Shown piece after piece: positions 1 through 7,837 of a stretch of 24,309 nucleotides of DNA. The DNA is from SKVL01 sp051747785 (GTDB lineage: Bacteria; Patescibacteriota; Minisyncoccia; Phycocordibacterales; CSBR16-193), in NCBI GenBank assembly GCA_051747785.1, contig JBNJGN010000009.1, forward strand, positions 1 through 24,309, read 5' to 3'. Each line of letters starts with the position of its first letter. Position 1 is the stretch's first letter. A program made the translations under genes and the position numbers. Under the pieces are notes generated by a model that saw only the letters and a list, made by a program, of their open reading frames with translations, was not told the DNA's origin and searched no databases.

Positions 1-384
1 ACGTTTTACTATCGGCAAAAGCTCTTGTTTTGAGGCGTTTTTGATGATCTGAGTATATACACTACCGTCATCGCGTTTCTTTATTCCAAAGACCGGTATT
101 TTGTTCTCGGCACCTCGTCCACGTTTTCTTCTTTCTTTGGCGTGTATCTTCTTTTTGATACCACCGAAATACGACTCATCTAGTTCAAACTCTCCGGATG
201 ACTGTTGAGTTTGTTCCTCTTGGAATTCAGCGATCCACACTCTAAATTGATTGTACCAACGATTTACTGTTTTTCGTTGTACGCCGGTTAATCTGGCCGT
301 TTGTGTAGCAGTGAGATCCTCAGAAAAGTAGCGAGAGATTTACTTGAGCTTGCGATTGCTTAATCGTGTATATTTTAAAGGCAT
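1..384 (-). pseudogene. IS1595/ISXO2-like transposase, 5' part, with internal stop
   Basis: Reading the minus strand from an ATG at 384-382 gives a protein that starts MPLKYTRLSNRKLK, hits an in-frame TAA at 342-340, then continues open to the window edge. After the stop come a helix-turn-helix-like region (DLTATQTARLTGVQRKTVNRW) and the ELDESYFGG segment typical of IS1595/ISXO2-type DDE transposases. The residue replaced by the stop is normally Lys in this family, so one base change would explain it. The 3' part lies outside the window, so the DDE core and the far terminal inverted repeat cannot be checked. I call it a pseudogene because of the nonsense codon; a sequencing error or an internal restart is also possible. 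Family assignment is from motif recognition. Confidence 0.75.
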
Positions 385-640
385 TTTTTAGAGTATACCT
401 TAATTTTGGTACTCTAGTGCCTTATGAAATATGTCGGAAAAAAGTTGGGAGTATTTTTACGATAATAAATACTTAAAAGAGTGATGGCGCATGGAGGACG
501 GAATAGTTATGATTTAAATTACGGGTTAAAATGCTAAAAATAAGGTGGGATGTGTAAATGATTTTGACCCGAAAGCGGGTGTATTATAAAATTCAAAAAG
601 GCCGTAATGGAAAACAAGGGAAGTAAATATCTTAGATCAG
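385..640. other. Intergenic region between transposase remnant and 641 gene
   Basis: No convincing gene. Just outside the transposase start there is a perfect 7-bp dyad, TAGAGTA at 389-395 and TACTCTA at 410-416, which could be part of the element end or its promoter region. A small hairpin (ACCCG, loop AAAG, CGGGT) lies at 567-580. It has no T-run, so I do not call it a terminator. Confidence 0.4.
564..590 (+). promoter_or_regulatory. Possible sigma70-type promoter for the 641 gene
   Basis: TTGACC at 564-569 and TATAAA at 585-590 are separated by 15 bp, shorter than ideal. An overlapping alternative -10, TATTAT at 582-587, is preceded directly by TG. Transcription would start about 40-45 bases before the ATG at 641. 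No Shine-Dalgarno sequence is seen close to that ATG. Confidence 0.3.
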
Positions 641-1591
641 ATGAGCAAGATCAATCTTAAAAAGGCGTTGTTAGTTTTTATAACCCTCCTTATTTTATCG
701 GGAGGGGCTTTTTTCTTTACCAATTATTTTTTTGGATATGAAGAGGTCTCTTTAACTGATCTTTCTAATAAAATAAACCAAGAAGAAGTGGAGGAGATCG
801 AGATCATGGGAGAATCGGTAACTGTTACTCTAAAAGACGGTGAAAAGATCAAGTCGAATAAAGAACCCGAGGGAACTTTTTCAGAAACCATAATTAACTA
901 TGGGGCGAATAAAGAAAGTCTGGCAAATGTTGATGTTACTCAAAAAGATGAAGTGGATTATAATAGTTGGATAGTTTTCTCAACCATAGCCGTACTTTTA
1001 TTATTATCCGGGTTTTTTATTTTCCGAAGGCTTGGTTTACCGGTGTATATTTGGAAAGTTAAAGATAAGATACTTGGAAGAACGGAAGAAAAAAACAAAA
1101 ATGGGAGTAAGAAAAATTATTTAAAACTTCTCAACAGAGAAGAGAGCAAAACTTTGGAGTTCAAGTCTTCTCTGCGGTGGGATTATCGCCAAGATAAAGT
1201 TAATAAAGATCTTGAAAAAGTTATTGCTAAAACAGTGGCGGCATTCTTGAATACCGAAGGAGGAATTTTATTTATTGGAGTGGATGATAACGGTGAAGCG
1301 CTCGGGCTTGAAAAAGACCTCGGTTCTTTTAATGGAAGCAGAGACGGATTTCTTAAAAAATTATCCGAAATAATTAATAAATATCTGGGGCCTGATAACC
1401 ATGCTCTTATAACTCCAAGGTTTTTAGAGAAAGATCAAAAGGATATCTGTGTATTGAGGGTAGATAGATCCAATAGACCGGTATATCTTAAAAATGGACA
1501 GGAAAATAAATTTTATATCAGAACGCAAAACTCAAGTATGGAGATAACCGGTGCTGAGGCGGATCAGTATAAAGAAAAACGTTTTAGATAG
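641..1591 (+). CDS. Membrane protein: FtsH-type extracellular domain fused to Schlafen/AlbA_2 domain
   Basis: A 316-aa protein. TM1 is at about residues 9-30. Residues 33-104 read like the FtsH extracellular domain: a YEEVSLTDLSNKINQEEVEEIEI stretch, then TVTLKDGEKI, EPEGTFSETI and NYGANKESL. TM2 is at 109-128. In FtsH the AAA+ ATPase and zinc protease follow at this point. Here there is a charged linker (about 140-160) and then an AlbA_2/Schlafen-like domain (PF04326 type) at about 167-306, with ESKTLEFKSS, TEGGILFIGVDDNGE and FYIRTQNSS. AlbA_2 domains are associated with nucleic-acid or nucleotide binding and are usually soluble. No Walker A or HExxH is present, so this is not an FtsH protease. 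By analogy the extracellular domain may oligomerise, perhaps with FtsH itself; that is inference. The gene stands alone, followed by a possible terminator. Domain calls are from pattern recognition; function is unknown. Confidence 0.88.
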   Translation: MSKINLKKALLVFITLLILSGGAFFFTNYFFGYEEVSLTDLSNKINQEEVEEIEIMGESVTVTLKDGEKIKSNKEPEGTFSETIINYGANKESLANVDVTQKDEVDYNSWIVFSTIAVLLLLSGFFIFRRLGLPVYIWKVKDKILGRTEEKNKNGSKKNYLKLLNREESKTLEFKSSLRWDYRQDKVNKDLEKVIAKTVAAFLNTEGGILFIGVDDNGEALGLEKDLGSFNGSRDGFLKKLSEIINKYLGPDNHALITPRFLEKDQKDICVLRVDRSNRPVYLKNGQENKFYIRTQNSSMEITGAEADQYKEKRFR

Positions 1592-1637
1592 CACTGAGAC
1601 CTCCGATTGATTTTTGTACGGATATTGTATCTTAAAA

Positions 1638-1668
1638 GAAGAAGGTGACTTTATTGATCTCCTTTTTT
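1638..1668 (+). terminator. Possible intrinsic terminator after the 641 gene
   Basis: The arms are 1638-1648 (GAAGAAGGTGA) and 1658-1668 (TCTCCTTTTTT), with a 9-nt loop. They pair over 11 positions with one T-T mismatch and two G-U pairs, and the right arm ends in six Ts. GC content is low, so the call is tentative. The position suits termination before the TetR promoter. Confidence 0.3.
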
Positions 1669-1679
1669 GCTCTAATAAT

Positions 1680-1708
1680 TTGACACGGGACATCTCTTCG
1701 TTTATTAT
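1680..1708 (+). promoter_or_regulatory. Sigma70-type promoter of the tetR-RND operon
   Basis: A consensus -35, TTGACA, lies at 1680-1685, and a -10, TATTAT, at 1703-1708, with the ideal 17-bp spacer. Predicted transcription start is near 1715, leaving a leader of only about 16 nt before the ATG at 1731. This is the best promoter match in the window. Confidence 0.75.
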
Positions 1709-1725
1709 CTAACGGTCGTTAGGTA
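1706..1725. promoter_or_regulatory. Palindromic operator, probably for the adjacent TetR regulator
   Basis: The core is CTAACG at 1709-1714, GT, then CGTTAG at 1717-1722, a perfect 6-bp dyad. It extends to 9 bp per arm (1706-1725) with one mismatch. It covers the 3' end of the -10 box and the predicted start site, where a bound repressor would block transcription. TetR proteins commonly bind such palindromes in front of their own gene, so autorepression of the efflux operon is the natural inference. Confidence 0.65.
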
Positions 1726-1730
1726 GGTTT

Positions 1731-2273
1731 ATGATTTTAAGTACCAAAGAAAAGATAATTGAGGAGTCAAAAGAGCTTTTTGGGAAGAAGGGCTTTAGGG
1801 GTACTTCTATGTCTGATATTGCCGAAGCTGTTGGAATTAAGAAACCTTCTTTATACCACTTCTTTTCCAATAAAGAGGAAATATATTTCACTGTTTTAAT
1901 TAGTGTAATGGAAGATGTTGCCGATATTTTCAATGATGCCAAGAATTCAAAAACTTCCATAGAAGTCAAAGAAGTAATAAAGAAGGTTCTTAAGAAGGGC
2001 TTGCAAATTGGTACGGAGCTGGTTGCTATTAAAAACAATATTAAGATATCAGATCCCAAACTTGAAAAGGAGGTGATCAGTGCTTACCGTAAAATGCATA
2101 AAGAGATAAAGGAATACTTGGAATTAAAAGAGGTTAAAGATCCGGACTTTGTTTCACAGCTTTTATTAGATAGCCAACAGATGTATATGTTGAGAAGGTC
2201 ATGTGAATTATCGCGATCTTCGGTTGAGAAGTACTCTTCTCAGTTGGCTGATTTGATCATGTCTTATAGATAG
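1731..2273 (+). CDS. TetR/AcrR-family transcriptional regulator
   Basis: A 180-aa protein. The N-terminal 50 or so residues are a typical TetR DNA-binding domain: STKEKIIEESKELFGKKGFRGTS, then the helix-turn-helix ending in KKPSLYHFFSNKEEIY. The rest is a helical ligand-binding and dimerisation domain with no recognisable ligand signature. The gene sits first in an operon with a membrane-fusion protein and an RND pump, so it most likely represses that operon and is relieved by a pump substrate. A 20-bp palindrome overlapping the promoter supports this. The ATG at 1731 is chosen because it lies just after the operator and follows a weak AGG-containing ribosome site (TAGGTAGG). The exact inducer cannot be read from sequence. 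Confidence 0.92.
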   Translation: MILSTKEKIIEESKELFGKKGFRGTSMSDIAEAVGIKKPSLYHFFSNKEEIYFTVLISVMEDVADIFNDAKNSKTSIEVKEVIKKVLKKGLQIGTELVAIKNNIKISDPKLEKEVISAYRKMHKEIKEYLELKEVKDPDFVSQLLLDSQQMYMLRRSCELSRSSVEKYSSQLADLIMSYR

Positions 2274-2323
2274 TCCTTTGGCGTGTTTTATTGTTTTATT
2301 TAAGTTTAAGAGTAGATATTATT

Positions 2324-3907
2324 ATGGATAATAAAAATTTCAATTTAAAAGCGGGGGGTTTGGCTATACTTCTTATAATGCTGATATTTTTCGGTTTCTG
2401 GGCTTTTTCTTCAACAACTAATAACGGAGAAACGTCTCAAGAAGAGAATAGAAAAACTTCTGTTTCTTTGATAAAAGTTTCTGATCTCGGTTTGAACGGC
2501 TCCAAGTTATCTGTTAACGGAAAGGTGGAATCGGAAGATCAGGCGATTCTCTCTTCCGAAGTGGGTGGGAGAGTGAGAGGTGTCCCTGTTTCAATAGGTC
2601 AGAGCGTTTCAGCGGGTCAGATATTAGTATCATTTGACACTGAAGATGCGGCGCTTAATTTAGCTGAAGCCGAAGCGGGTTTGGCATCACAAGAGGCGCG
2701 TTTAGCTGATATGCGTTCCGGAAGCCTGGAGGGAGAGATCAGAGTCCTAGAAAGTGCGGTGGAGACAGCTGAGGCGGATCTGGAGAAGGTAAAGAAAGAC
2801 ACCAAAGAGGCGATAGAGAACGCGAAACGTAATCTTTTAAATAATGATCTTCGTGCATATTTGGCCGATGAGGATATCTATATAGGAGAAGATGACAATA
2901 TAGAACCACCTGGTTTAAGTGGTACTTACGAAGGAGAAGAAGGTGAGTATGAAATAACTCTTTACAGATCTCAAACTCAGTCGGGGTATTCTTTCAGGTA
3001 TGAAGGACCGGAAGGGGCTGGTACGGGAGTGGTTAATACCAAAGTCCCTCAGCCCTTGGGTAAAGGTGGCTTGTATATTACCTTTCCGGATAACTTTGCC
3101 AACAGGTATAACGTTGAGTGGGTAGTACCTATTCCCAATGAACGCGGAGCCGGTTATCTCTCAGTCAAGGAGGCTTACAGGAGCGCTAAAGATGATCGAG
3201 AGCCGGCTATTAAAAAAGCCCAAGAGAATCTAAAACAGAGAAAAGAAGAACTTGAAATGGCTCGTTTAGGGAGTCGTAAAGAACAGATCGCAGCTCAAGA
3301 GGCCCAGGTTCGCCAGGCCGAGGCAAGAGTTGAAGCCGCACGTTCACAATTGAATAAGCGAGAACTGAGGGCTCCCTTTTCCGGTACGGTGTCAAAGGTT
3401 TCTGTTCGTTCAGGTGAGAATGTGGGCGCCGGTCAGGAAATGGTGTCTTTGATCAATAAGAACTTTTTAAACATCAATGTTCAAGTCAGCCCGAATGAAG
3501 CTCGTCTAATATCAGTTGGTGATCTTGTTTTGGTGAGCGACAGATATAAAGGTTTGGTTACCGCTATGTCCGGAGCACTTGATCCGGCAACGGGGCAGGT
3601 TGAGGTGAAGATAACGGTGGACGATGAGGAAAACGATCTAATTGTTGGAGAAAATGTTGAGTCTGATATTTTGACTGGATCTAAAGAGAACTCTATCTTG
3701 GTACCCCTCTCTGCCGTTGATGTTAGTAGTGCCGGTAACGCCGTCTTTACTATAGAAGAAGGAAAGGTTAAAAGAGTCTCTGTTTCCTTGGGTTCTGTTG
3801 AAGGAGACAGGATCAACATTACAGAAGGCCTTGAGGGTCTGGAATTTATAATAGAGGACACTTCTTCCGTAAGGAGTGGACAGTCGGTAGAGATAAGAGA
3901 GAAGTAG
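2324..3907 (+). CDS. RND efflux periplasmic adaptor (membrane-fusion protein, HlyD/AcrA type) with inserted domain
   Basis: A 527-aa protein from the ATG at 2324. An upstream in-frame TTG at 2291 would add 11 residues, but the ATG places the hydrophobic anchor (about residues 11-28) normally. After the anchor come the first half of the lipoyl/barrel-sandwich domain (EVGGRVRGVPVSIGQSVSAGQ, about 79-99) and a coiled-coil hairpin (about 107-175 and 285-345). The second lipoyl half follows (LRAPFSGTVSKVSVRSGENV, about 348-367), then beta-barrel and membrane-proximal domains. The hairpin tip carries an extra segment at about 175-285, rich in Gly, Tyr and acidic residues, with beta-like stretches such as YEITLYRSQ and GYSFRYEG. 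Adaptors normally reach TolC with this tip. A single-membrane cell has no TolC, so the insert may do something else. It ends 4 nt before the pump gene, so the two are co-transcribed. Confidence 0.9.
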   Translation: MDNKNFNLKAGGLAILLIMLIFFGFWAFSSTTNNGETSQEENRKTSVSLIKVSDLGLNGSKLSVNGKVESEDQAILSSEVGGRVRGVPVSIGQSVSAGQILVSFDTEDAALNLAEAEAGLASQEARLADMRSGSLEGEIRVLESAVETAEADLEKVKKDTKEAIENAKRNLLNNDLRAYLADEDIYIGEDDNIEPPGLSGTYEGEEGEYEITLYRSQTQSGYSFRYEGPEGAGTGVVNTKVPQPLGKGGLYITFPDNFANRYNVEWVVPIPNERGAGYLSVKEAYRSAKDDREPAIKKAQENLKQRKEELEMARLGSRKEQIAAQEAQVRQAEARVEAARSQLNKRELRAPFSGTVSKVSVRSGENVGAGQEMVSLINKNFLNINVQVSPNEARLISVGDLVLVSDRYKGLVTAMSGALDPATGQVEVKITVDDEENDLIVGENVESDILTGSKENSILVPLSAVDVSSAGNAVFTIEEGKVKRVSVSLGSVEGDRINITEGLEGLEFIIEDTSSVRSGQSVEIREK

Positions 3908-3911
3908 AAAA

Positions 3912-6900
3912 ATGAAATATAAAAGATCATTTGTAAATTTCTTTATTGAGAACTTCAGGATCACCTATCTTTTAATGGTGGCTTTGGTGATATTTGGCAT
4001 TTTGGCTGTTATCCAGATGCCTAAAGAATCGGCTCCGGAGGTTGATATTCCGGTAGTTGTAATAACGACACCTTTTCCCGGGGCCGGAGCGGAGAATGTC
4101 GAAGATCTTATTACGACACCCATAGAGAATCAGGTTTCGGGGATCACGGAGATAGAAAATATTGATTCAAGTTCTCAGCAGGGTCTTTCTACGGTTATTA
4201 TTCAATTTGATGTAAGCGCAGATAGTTCCGAAATGACAGCTGAGGTTCGTGATCGTGTTGATCGGGCGAGTTCCGATTTTCCGGCAGAGGCGGGTGAGTC
4301 AAGTATACGGAAAATAAGTTTTTCCGATGTGCCCATTATGAGAATGGCTTTAGCCGGGCCATTAGAACCTGCCGAATTAAAGGTTTACGCAGATCAGCTA
4401 AAGGAGGAACTGGAATCTGTTAGAGATGTTTCTCAGGTTTCGATCTTGGGCTCTCCCGAGAGAGAGATCAGAATAAGACTTGATGAGAGAAGATCAAGAG
4501 ATCTATCTATTACACCTGATATGGTTATCGGAGCCCTTTCAAGAGGGAACACTGATCTTCCCATAGGATCAATAGAAACAGGAGAAAGTGTTTATACTCT
4601 TCGTCTTGATAGTAAGCTTCTTTCCGCAGAGGATATCCGTCGCGTACCTGTTTTAGAGAAAAGTGGTGCATTGATAACTGTTAGTGATGTTGCTGAAGTT
4701 GAAGACGGTTTTGCTCCTTTGGGTAACATTAGCCGTTTTAGCATTGAAGGGAGTCAACCTAAGGCAACTGTATCTTTGCAGGTATTCAAAGAGAGTGGAC
4801 AGGGGGATATTTTGACAATAGCCGACTCTATTAAAGAGAAGATAGACGCCCTTCAAAGAGAAAACTTTCCGGAGGATGTTGAGGTGGAGATAATTCAGAG
4901 TGATGCCGAGGTTATTCGCTCCGATTTAAATACACTTGTTTCCAGTGGCTTTCTGACCATTATTATCATTGTTCTGACCCTGACTCTTTTTATCGGCTGG
5001 AGAGAGGCTCTGCAGGCCAGTTTGGTCGTGCCTTTTTCTTTTTTAGCGGCGTTTGTATTTATTGAGGCTTTTGGTTTGACCATTAATTTTCTGACCCTTT
5101 TCTCTTTAATACTCTCTTTAGGTATTTTGGTGGATGCTTCCATAGTGGTAACCGAGAGTATTTTCAACAAACGTTCCGCCGGTCTTTCCGGATGCGATGC
5201 GGCGCAAGAGACCATAGATGATTTTCAAGCCCCTCTGATAGCCGGTACCATGACCACCGTTTTTGTGTTTGCTCCCATGCTTATAATGGGAGGGATAATG
5301 GGAGAGTTCATTAAAAGTATCCCCATTACTGTTTCTGCGGTATTACTTTCCGCTCTTTTTGTCGCTTTGGTTTTTATAACGACCATTGCTACCAGGTTTT
5401 TAGTGAAACCCCCCGTTAAGACGGACGTTGGTCTTTTCGGTGTAGGAAGAGCGATGGAGTGTCTTTCGGTTTGGTACAGAAAGAAACTCTCTTTTATCTT
5501 GGAGAGCAAAAGAGCGGCTTACATTCTCTTGGGTTCCGTGACCTTCCTTTTTATATTGGCGGTCGCTTTGCCATTTATTGGCGTGGTGTCCGTTAATATG
5601 TTCCCTTCACCTGATTCTGACTCTATTTTTATTGACCTTGAAGCTTCGCCGGGAACTCCTTTTGATAGAACAAGTGATCTTATCAGTCCTATAGAAGAGA
5701 AGTTGCGCCAAGATGGAAATGTTGAATCCTTTTTGACCATAATCGGTCAGAGTTCGGAAGCTGGAAGTATAGACTTGGCACAAGCCGGAGATTCCAATCG
5801 GGGGAGTATAACAGCGACTCTAAATGAAAATAGAGACCTAACCAGTCAGGAAATACTTGCTGATTACAGAGAAGCATTTAAAAACTATTCAGATGCAGAA
5901 GTAAGATTCTCTCAGCCGGAAGCCGGTCCGGGAGGCGAGGGCGCGGTTAGAATTAATCTAATAGGAGAGGATCTTGATGAGCTGGAAAGAGTTGCTAGGG
6001 AACTATCTGGAGTTTTAAGCTCAATAGGAGGTACGGAAAATGTTGACGACGGTATAAAATCAACCGCCGGGGAGTTCGTTATAAATATTGATAGAGCCAC
6101 TGCGGGGCGCTATGATCTAAATCCTTCCGATATAGCCGGCTTCCTTAGAACTTCTCTGTTTGGTAGAACCGCGACAGAGATGAATATATCGGAAGAGGAA
6201 ATAGGTCTGGTGGTTTTATCTGATATTGGAAAAGAGAGAAACACGGTGGGGCGGTCTTTAGCTGTTGATGTTTCGGAAATAGAAAGCATGACCATACAGA
6301 CACAGCGTGGACCGGTTGCACTGAGTACATTTATTGATATTGATCTTAAGCCGGGAAGAAGCTCCATTGAGCACCGTGATGGCGACCGTTTCTTGGCCAT
6401 AACTTCAGATGTGGCTCCGGGTTATAATGCTCAGTCCATAGTTGCCAATTTTAGGGAGAGCATTAAAGAGAAGGATCTGCCAGCTAATGTTGAGATAACT
6501 TATGGCGGGGAAGTTGAGGAGATCCAAGAGTCCTTTATGGATCTCTTTAAGGTCATGTTGATAGGTGTTCTTCTTATATTTACCTTGATGGTCTGGCAGT
6601 TCAAGTCTTATCTGCAACCATTCTTTATTTTGATCACCGTTCCACTTGCTTTAACGGGGGTATTCTTCGGTCTGGCCATTGTTAGGCAACCTCTGTCGTT
6701 TCCGGGTTTTATAGGTATAGTGGCTTTAGTGGGTATTGTTGTAAATAATGCCATAATCTTGATAGATGTGATCAATAAAAAATATTTTGCAGGAGAAGAC
6801 CTTAAAAAAGCCATACTTTCAGGTGCCCGATCTCGTTTCAGGCCTGTTGTTCTAACGACTGTTACTACCGTTCTCGCTCTAGTGCCTTTGGTCTTTGCCA

Positions 6901-7016
6901 GTCCTGAATGGTCTCCTGTGGCCTACTCTATTATATTCGGCCTTCTCTTTTCTACCGTTTTGACCTTAGTGGTAATTCCGGTGTTATATCAAAAGTTCTC
7001 AAGCAAAAGAAAGTAG
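3912..7016 (+). CDS. RND-family efflux transporter (AcrB/HAE type)
   Basis: A 1034-aa protein of normal RND length. It shows the usual duplicated plan: TM1 at about residues 18-35, a large extracytoplasmic loop, a TM2-TM6 block from about 343, a second loop from about 565, and a final TM block from about 870 to 1028. Family motifs include the VDIPVVVITTPFPGA region near the start and FRPVVLTTVTTVLALVPL near the end. In TM4 the AcrB Asp-Asp pair is represented by D408 followed by A409 (GILVDASIVVTES). In TM10 the AcrB lysine position reads VNNAII (N945, N946). Many non-proteobacterial RND pumps have that NN form. It would export small hydrophobic compounds using the proton gradient, with the adaptor encoded 4 nt upstream and TetR control. 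Substrate cannot be predicted. No outer-membrane channel gene is nearby. Confidence 0.94.
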   Translation: MKYKRSFVNFFIENFRITYLLMVALVIFGILAVIQMPKESAPEVDIPVVVITTPFPGAGAENVEDLITTPIENQVSGITEIENIDSSSQQGLSTVIIQFDVSADSSEMTAEVRDRVDRASSDFPAEAGESSIRKISFSDVPIMRMALAGPLEPAELKVYADQLKEELESVRDVSQVSILGSPEREIRIRLDERRSRDLSITPDMVIGALSRGNTDLPIGSIETGESVYTLRLDSKLLSAEDIRRVPVLEKSGALITVSDVAEVEDGFAPLGNISRFSIEGSQPKATVSLQVFKESGQGDILTIADSIKEKIDALQRENFPEDVEVEIIQSDAEVIRSDLNTLVSSGFLTIIIIVLTLTLFIGWREALQASLVVPFSFLAAFVFIEAFGLTINFLTLFSLILSLGILVDASIVVTESIFNKRSAGLSGCDAAQETIDDFQAPLIAGTMTTVFVFAPMLIMGGIMGEFIKSIPITVSAVLLSALFVALVFITTIATRFLVKPPVKTDVGLFGVGRAMECLSVWYRKKLSFILESKRAAYILLGSVTFLFILAVALPFIGVVSVNMFPSPDSDSIFIDLEASPGTPFDRTSDLISPIEEKLRQDGNVESFLTIIGQSSEAGSIDLAQAGDSNRGSITATLNENRDLTSQEILADYREAFKNYSDAEVRFSQPEAGPGGEGAVRINLIGEDLDELERVARELSGVLSSIGGTENVDDGIKSTAGEFVINIDRATAGRYDLNPSDIAGFLRTSLFGRTATEMNISEEEIGLVVLSDIGKERNTVGRSLAVDVSEIESMTIQTQRGPVALSTFIDIDLKPGRSSIEHRDGDRFLAITSDVAPGYNAQSIVANFRESIKEKDLPANVEITYGGEVEEIQESFMDLFKVMLIGVLLIFTLMVWQFKSYLQPFFILITVPLALTGVFFGLAIVRQPLSFPGFIGIVALVGIVVNNAIILIDVINKKYFAGEDLKKAILSGARSRFRPVVLTTVTTVLALVPLVFASPEWSPVAYSIIFGLLFSTVLTLVVIPVLYQKFSSKRK

Positions 7017-7170
7017 TATTAGGAGGCAGTGCTCTGAAAAAACCGTTTTTTTTGAACGCTAAGAAAAGATGCTTAGAGGGTTATCTTATATAATGAATTT
7101 AAATATGTTATATTTTAAACTCCAAAATGTTTACGGGTTTTTTGATATCTGAAGTTTGTTATAGAGTATT

Positions 7171-7560
7171 ATGAGCAAATATGCCAGTATAATTATTGTA
7201 GTATGTTCATTGCTTATAGTGATAGTGTCTTTGAACGCTTCTTTTCTGAATAAAGGAGAAAGCAGTGAAAGAGCTGAAGTGACAGAAAGATTTATTGAGT
7301 GTTTGAAGAAAGAAGGCGTTACTATTTATGGAGGTGTAACTTGTCCGGCTTGTGCTGAACTAGAAAAAGAATACGGCGGTCAGGATCTTTTGAAACCGAT
7401 ATACCTTGATTGTTCAGGGTATGGAACGGATGAAGAGACCGAAAAGTGTGAAGTAGAAAAAAAGACGGACTTTCTTCCCGAGGTAAAAATAAAAGGTGAA
7501 CTTTTTAGATCTTGGGGCTCGCCTGAGAATTTGGCAAAGGAGACCGGATGTAAGTTATAA
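7171..7560 (+). CDS. Membrane-anchored thioredoxin-fold protein with CPAC motif (VKOR-associated type)
   Basis: A 129-aa protein. An N-terminal signal anchor lies at about residues 4-24, followed by a short linker and a small thioredoxin-like domain starting near 40. The active-site motif is CPAC (58-61) in YGGVTCPACAELEKEYGG. A second Cys pair (C81 in YLDC, C93) and a Pro in the FLPEV segment (P103, the expected cis-Pro position) match the thioredoxin domain found fused to or beside VKOR proteins. The domain should lie outside the membrane, where it could shuttle disulfides between a membrane oxidoreductase and exported proteins. No VKOR gene is in this window. It is the first gene of a redox cluster. 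A TATAAT lies at 7089-7094 upstream but has no clear -35. The direction of electron flow is not determinable from sequence. Confidence 0.85.
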   Translation: MSKYASIIIVVCSLLIVIVSLNASFLNKGESSERAEVTERFIECLKKEGVTIYGGVTCPACAELEKEYGGQDLLKPIYLDCSGYGTDEETEKCEVEKKTDFLPEVKIKGELFRSWGSPENLAKETGCKL

Positions 7561-7597
7561 TATGAAGGTCAAAATTAAAAATTAAATTTTTATCTTT

Positions 7598-7834
7598 ATG
7601 AAAAAAGTTACCGTTTACACGACACCGACATGCGCTTTCTGTCCTTTGGTCAAAAAGTTCTTGGACGAGAAAGGTGTTGAGTACGAGGAGGTTGATGTTT
7701 CCAAGAGTGATGAGATCAAGAAAGAGTTTAAGGAAAAAACCGGTCAGATGATGGTACCGGTTACTCAGATAGGAGAGGAAATAGTCGCCGGTTTTGACAA
7801 AAAGAAATTAGAAGAAGCACTGAAAGAGGAATAA
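7598..7834 (+). CDS. Glutaredoxin-like protein (NrdH/YruB/Cp9 type)
   Basis: A 78-aa single-domain glutaredoxin fold of normal size. The redox motif is C12-A-F-C15 in YTTPTCAFCPLVKKFL, followed by VEYEEVDVS and the MMVPVTQIG cis-Pro segment, and the C-terminal AGFDKKKLEEAL helix. No signal peptide, so it is cytoplasmic. Only 3 nt separate it from the flavoprotein reductase gene, so the two are surely co-transcribed and probably partners. This pairing resembles the Cp9/Cp34 pair of Clostridium pasteurianum, in which a glutaredoxin-like protein relays electrons from an NADH-dependent reductase to peroxiredoxin. Its actual target here (a peroxiredoxin, ribonucleotide reductase or other thiol protein) is not in the window. 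Confidence 0.92.
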   Translation: MKKVTVYTTPTCAFCPLVKKFLDEKGVEYEEVDVSKSDEIKKEFKEKTGQMMVPVTQIGEEIVAGFDKKKLEEALKEE

Positions 7835-7837
7835 TCT

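Noticed and set aside
607..660. A 17-codon frame (ATG at 607) overlapping the start of the 641 gene, as a leader peptide
   Set aside because: It has no ribosome site and no regulatory codon pattern; such a short frame is expected by chance.
3638..3964. Minus-strand frames across the adaptor/pump junction
   Set aside because: They oppose two clearly homologous genes and have biased, unprotein-like composition.
7037..7053. A6-CCG-T8 hairpin after the RND gene as a terminator
   Set aside because: The stem is A-T only with a 3-nt loop, so it would be too weak. A nearby CTAAG/CTTAG pair is also too short. I see no convincing terminator here.
6908..7093. 61-codon frame overlapping the end of the RND gene
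   Set aside because: It lies in another frame of a well-supported gene and its product shows no family features.
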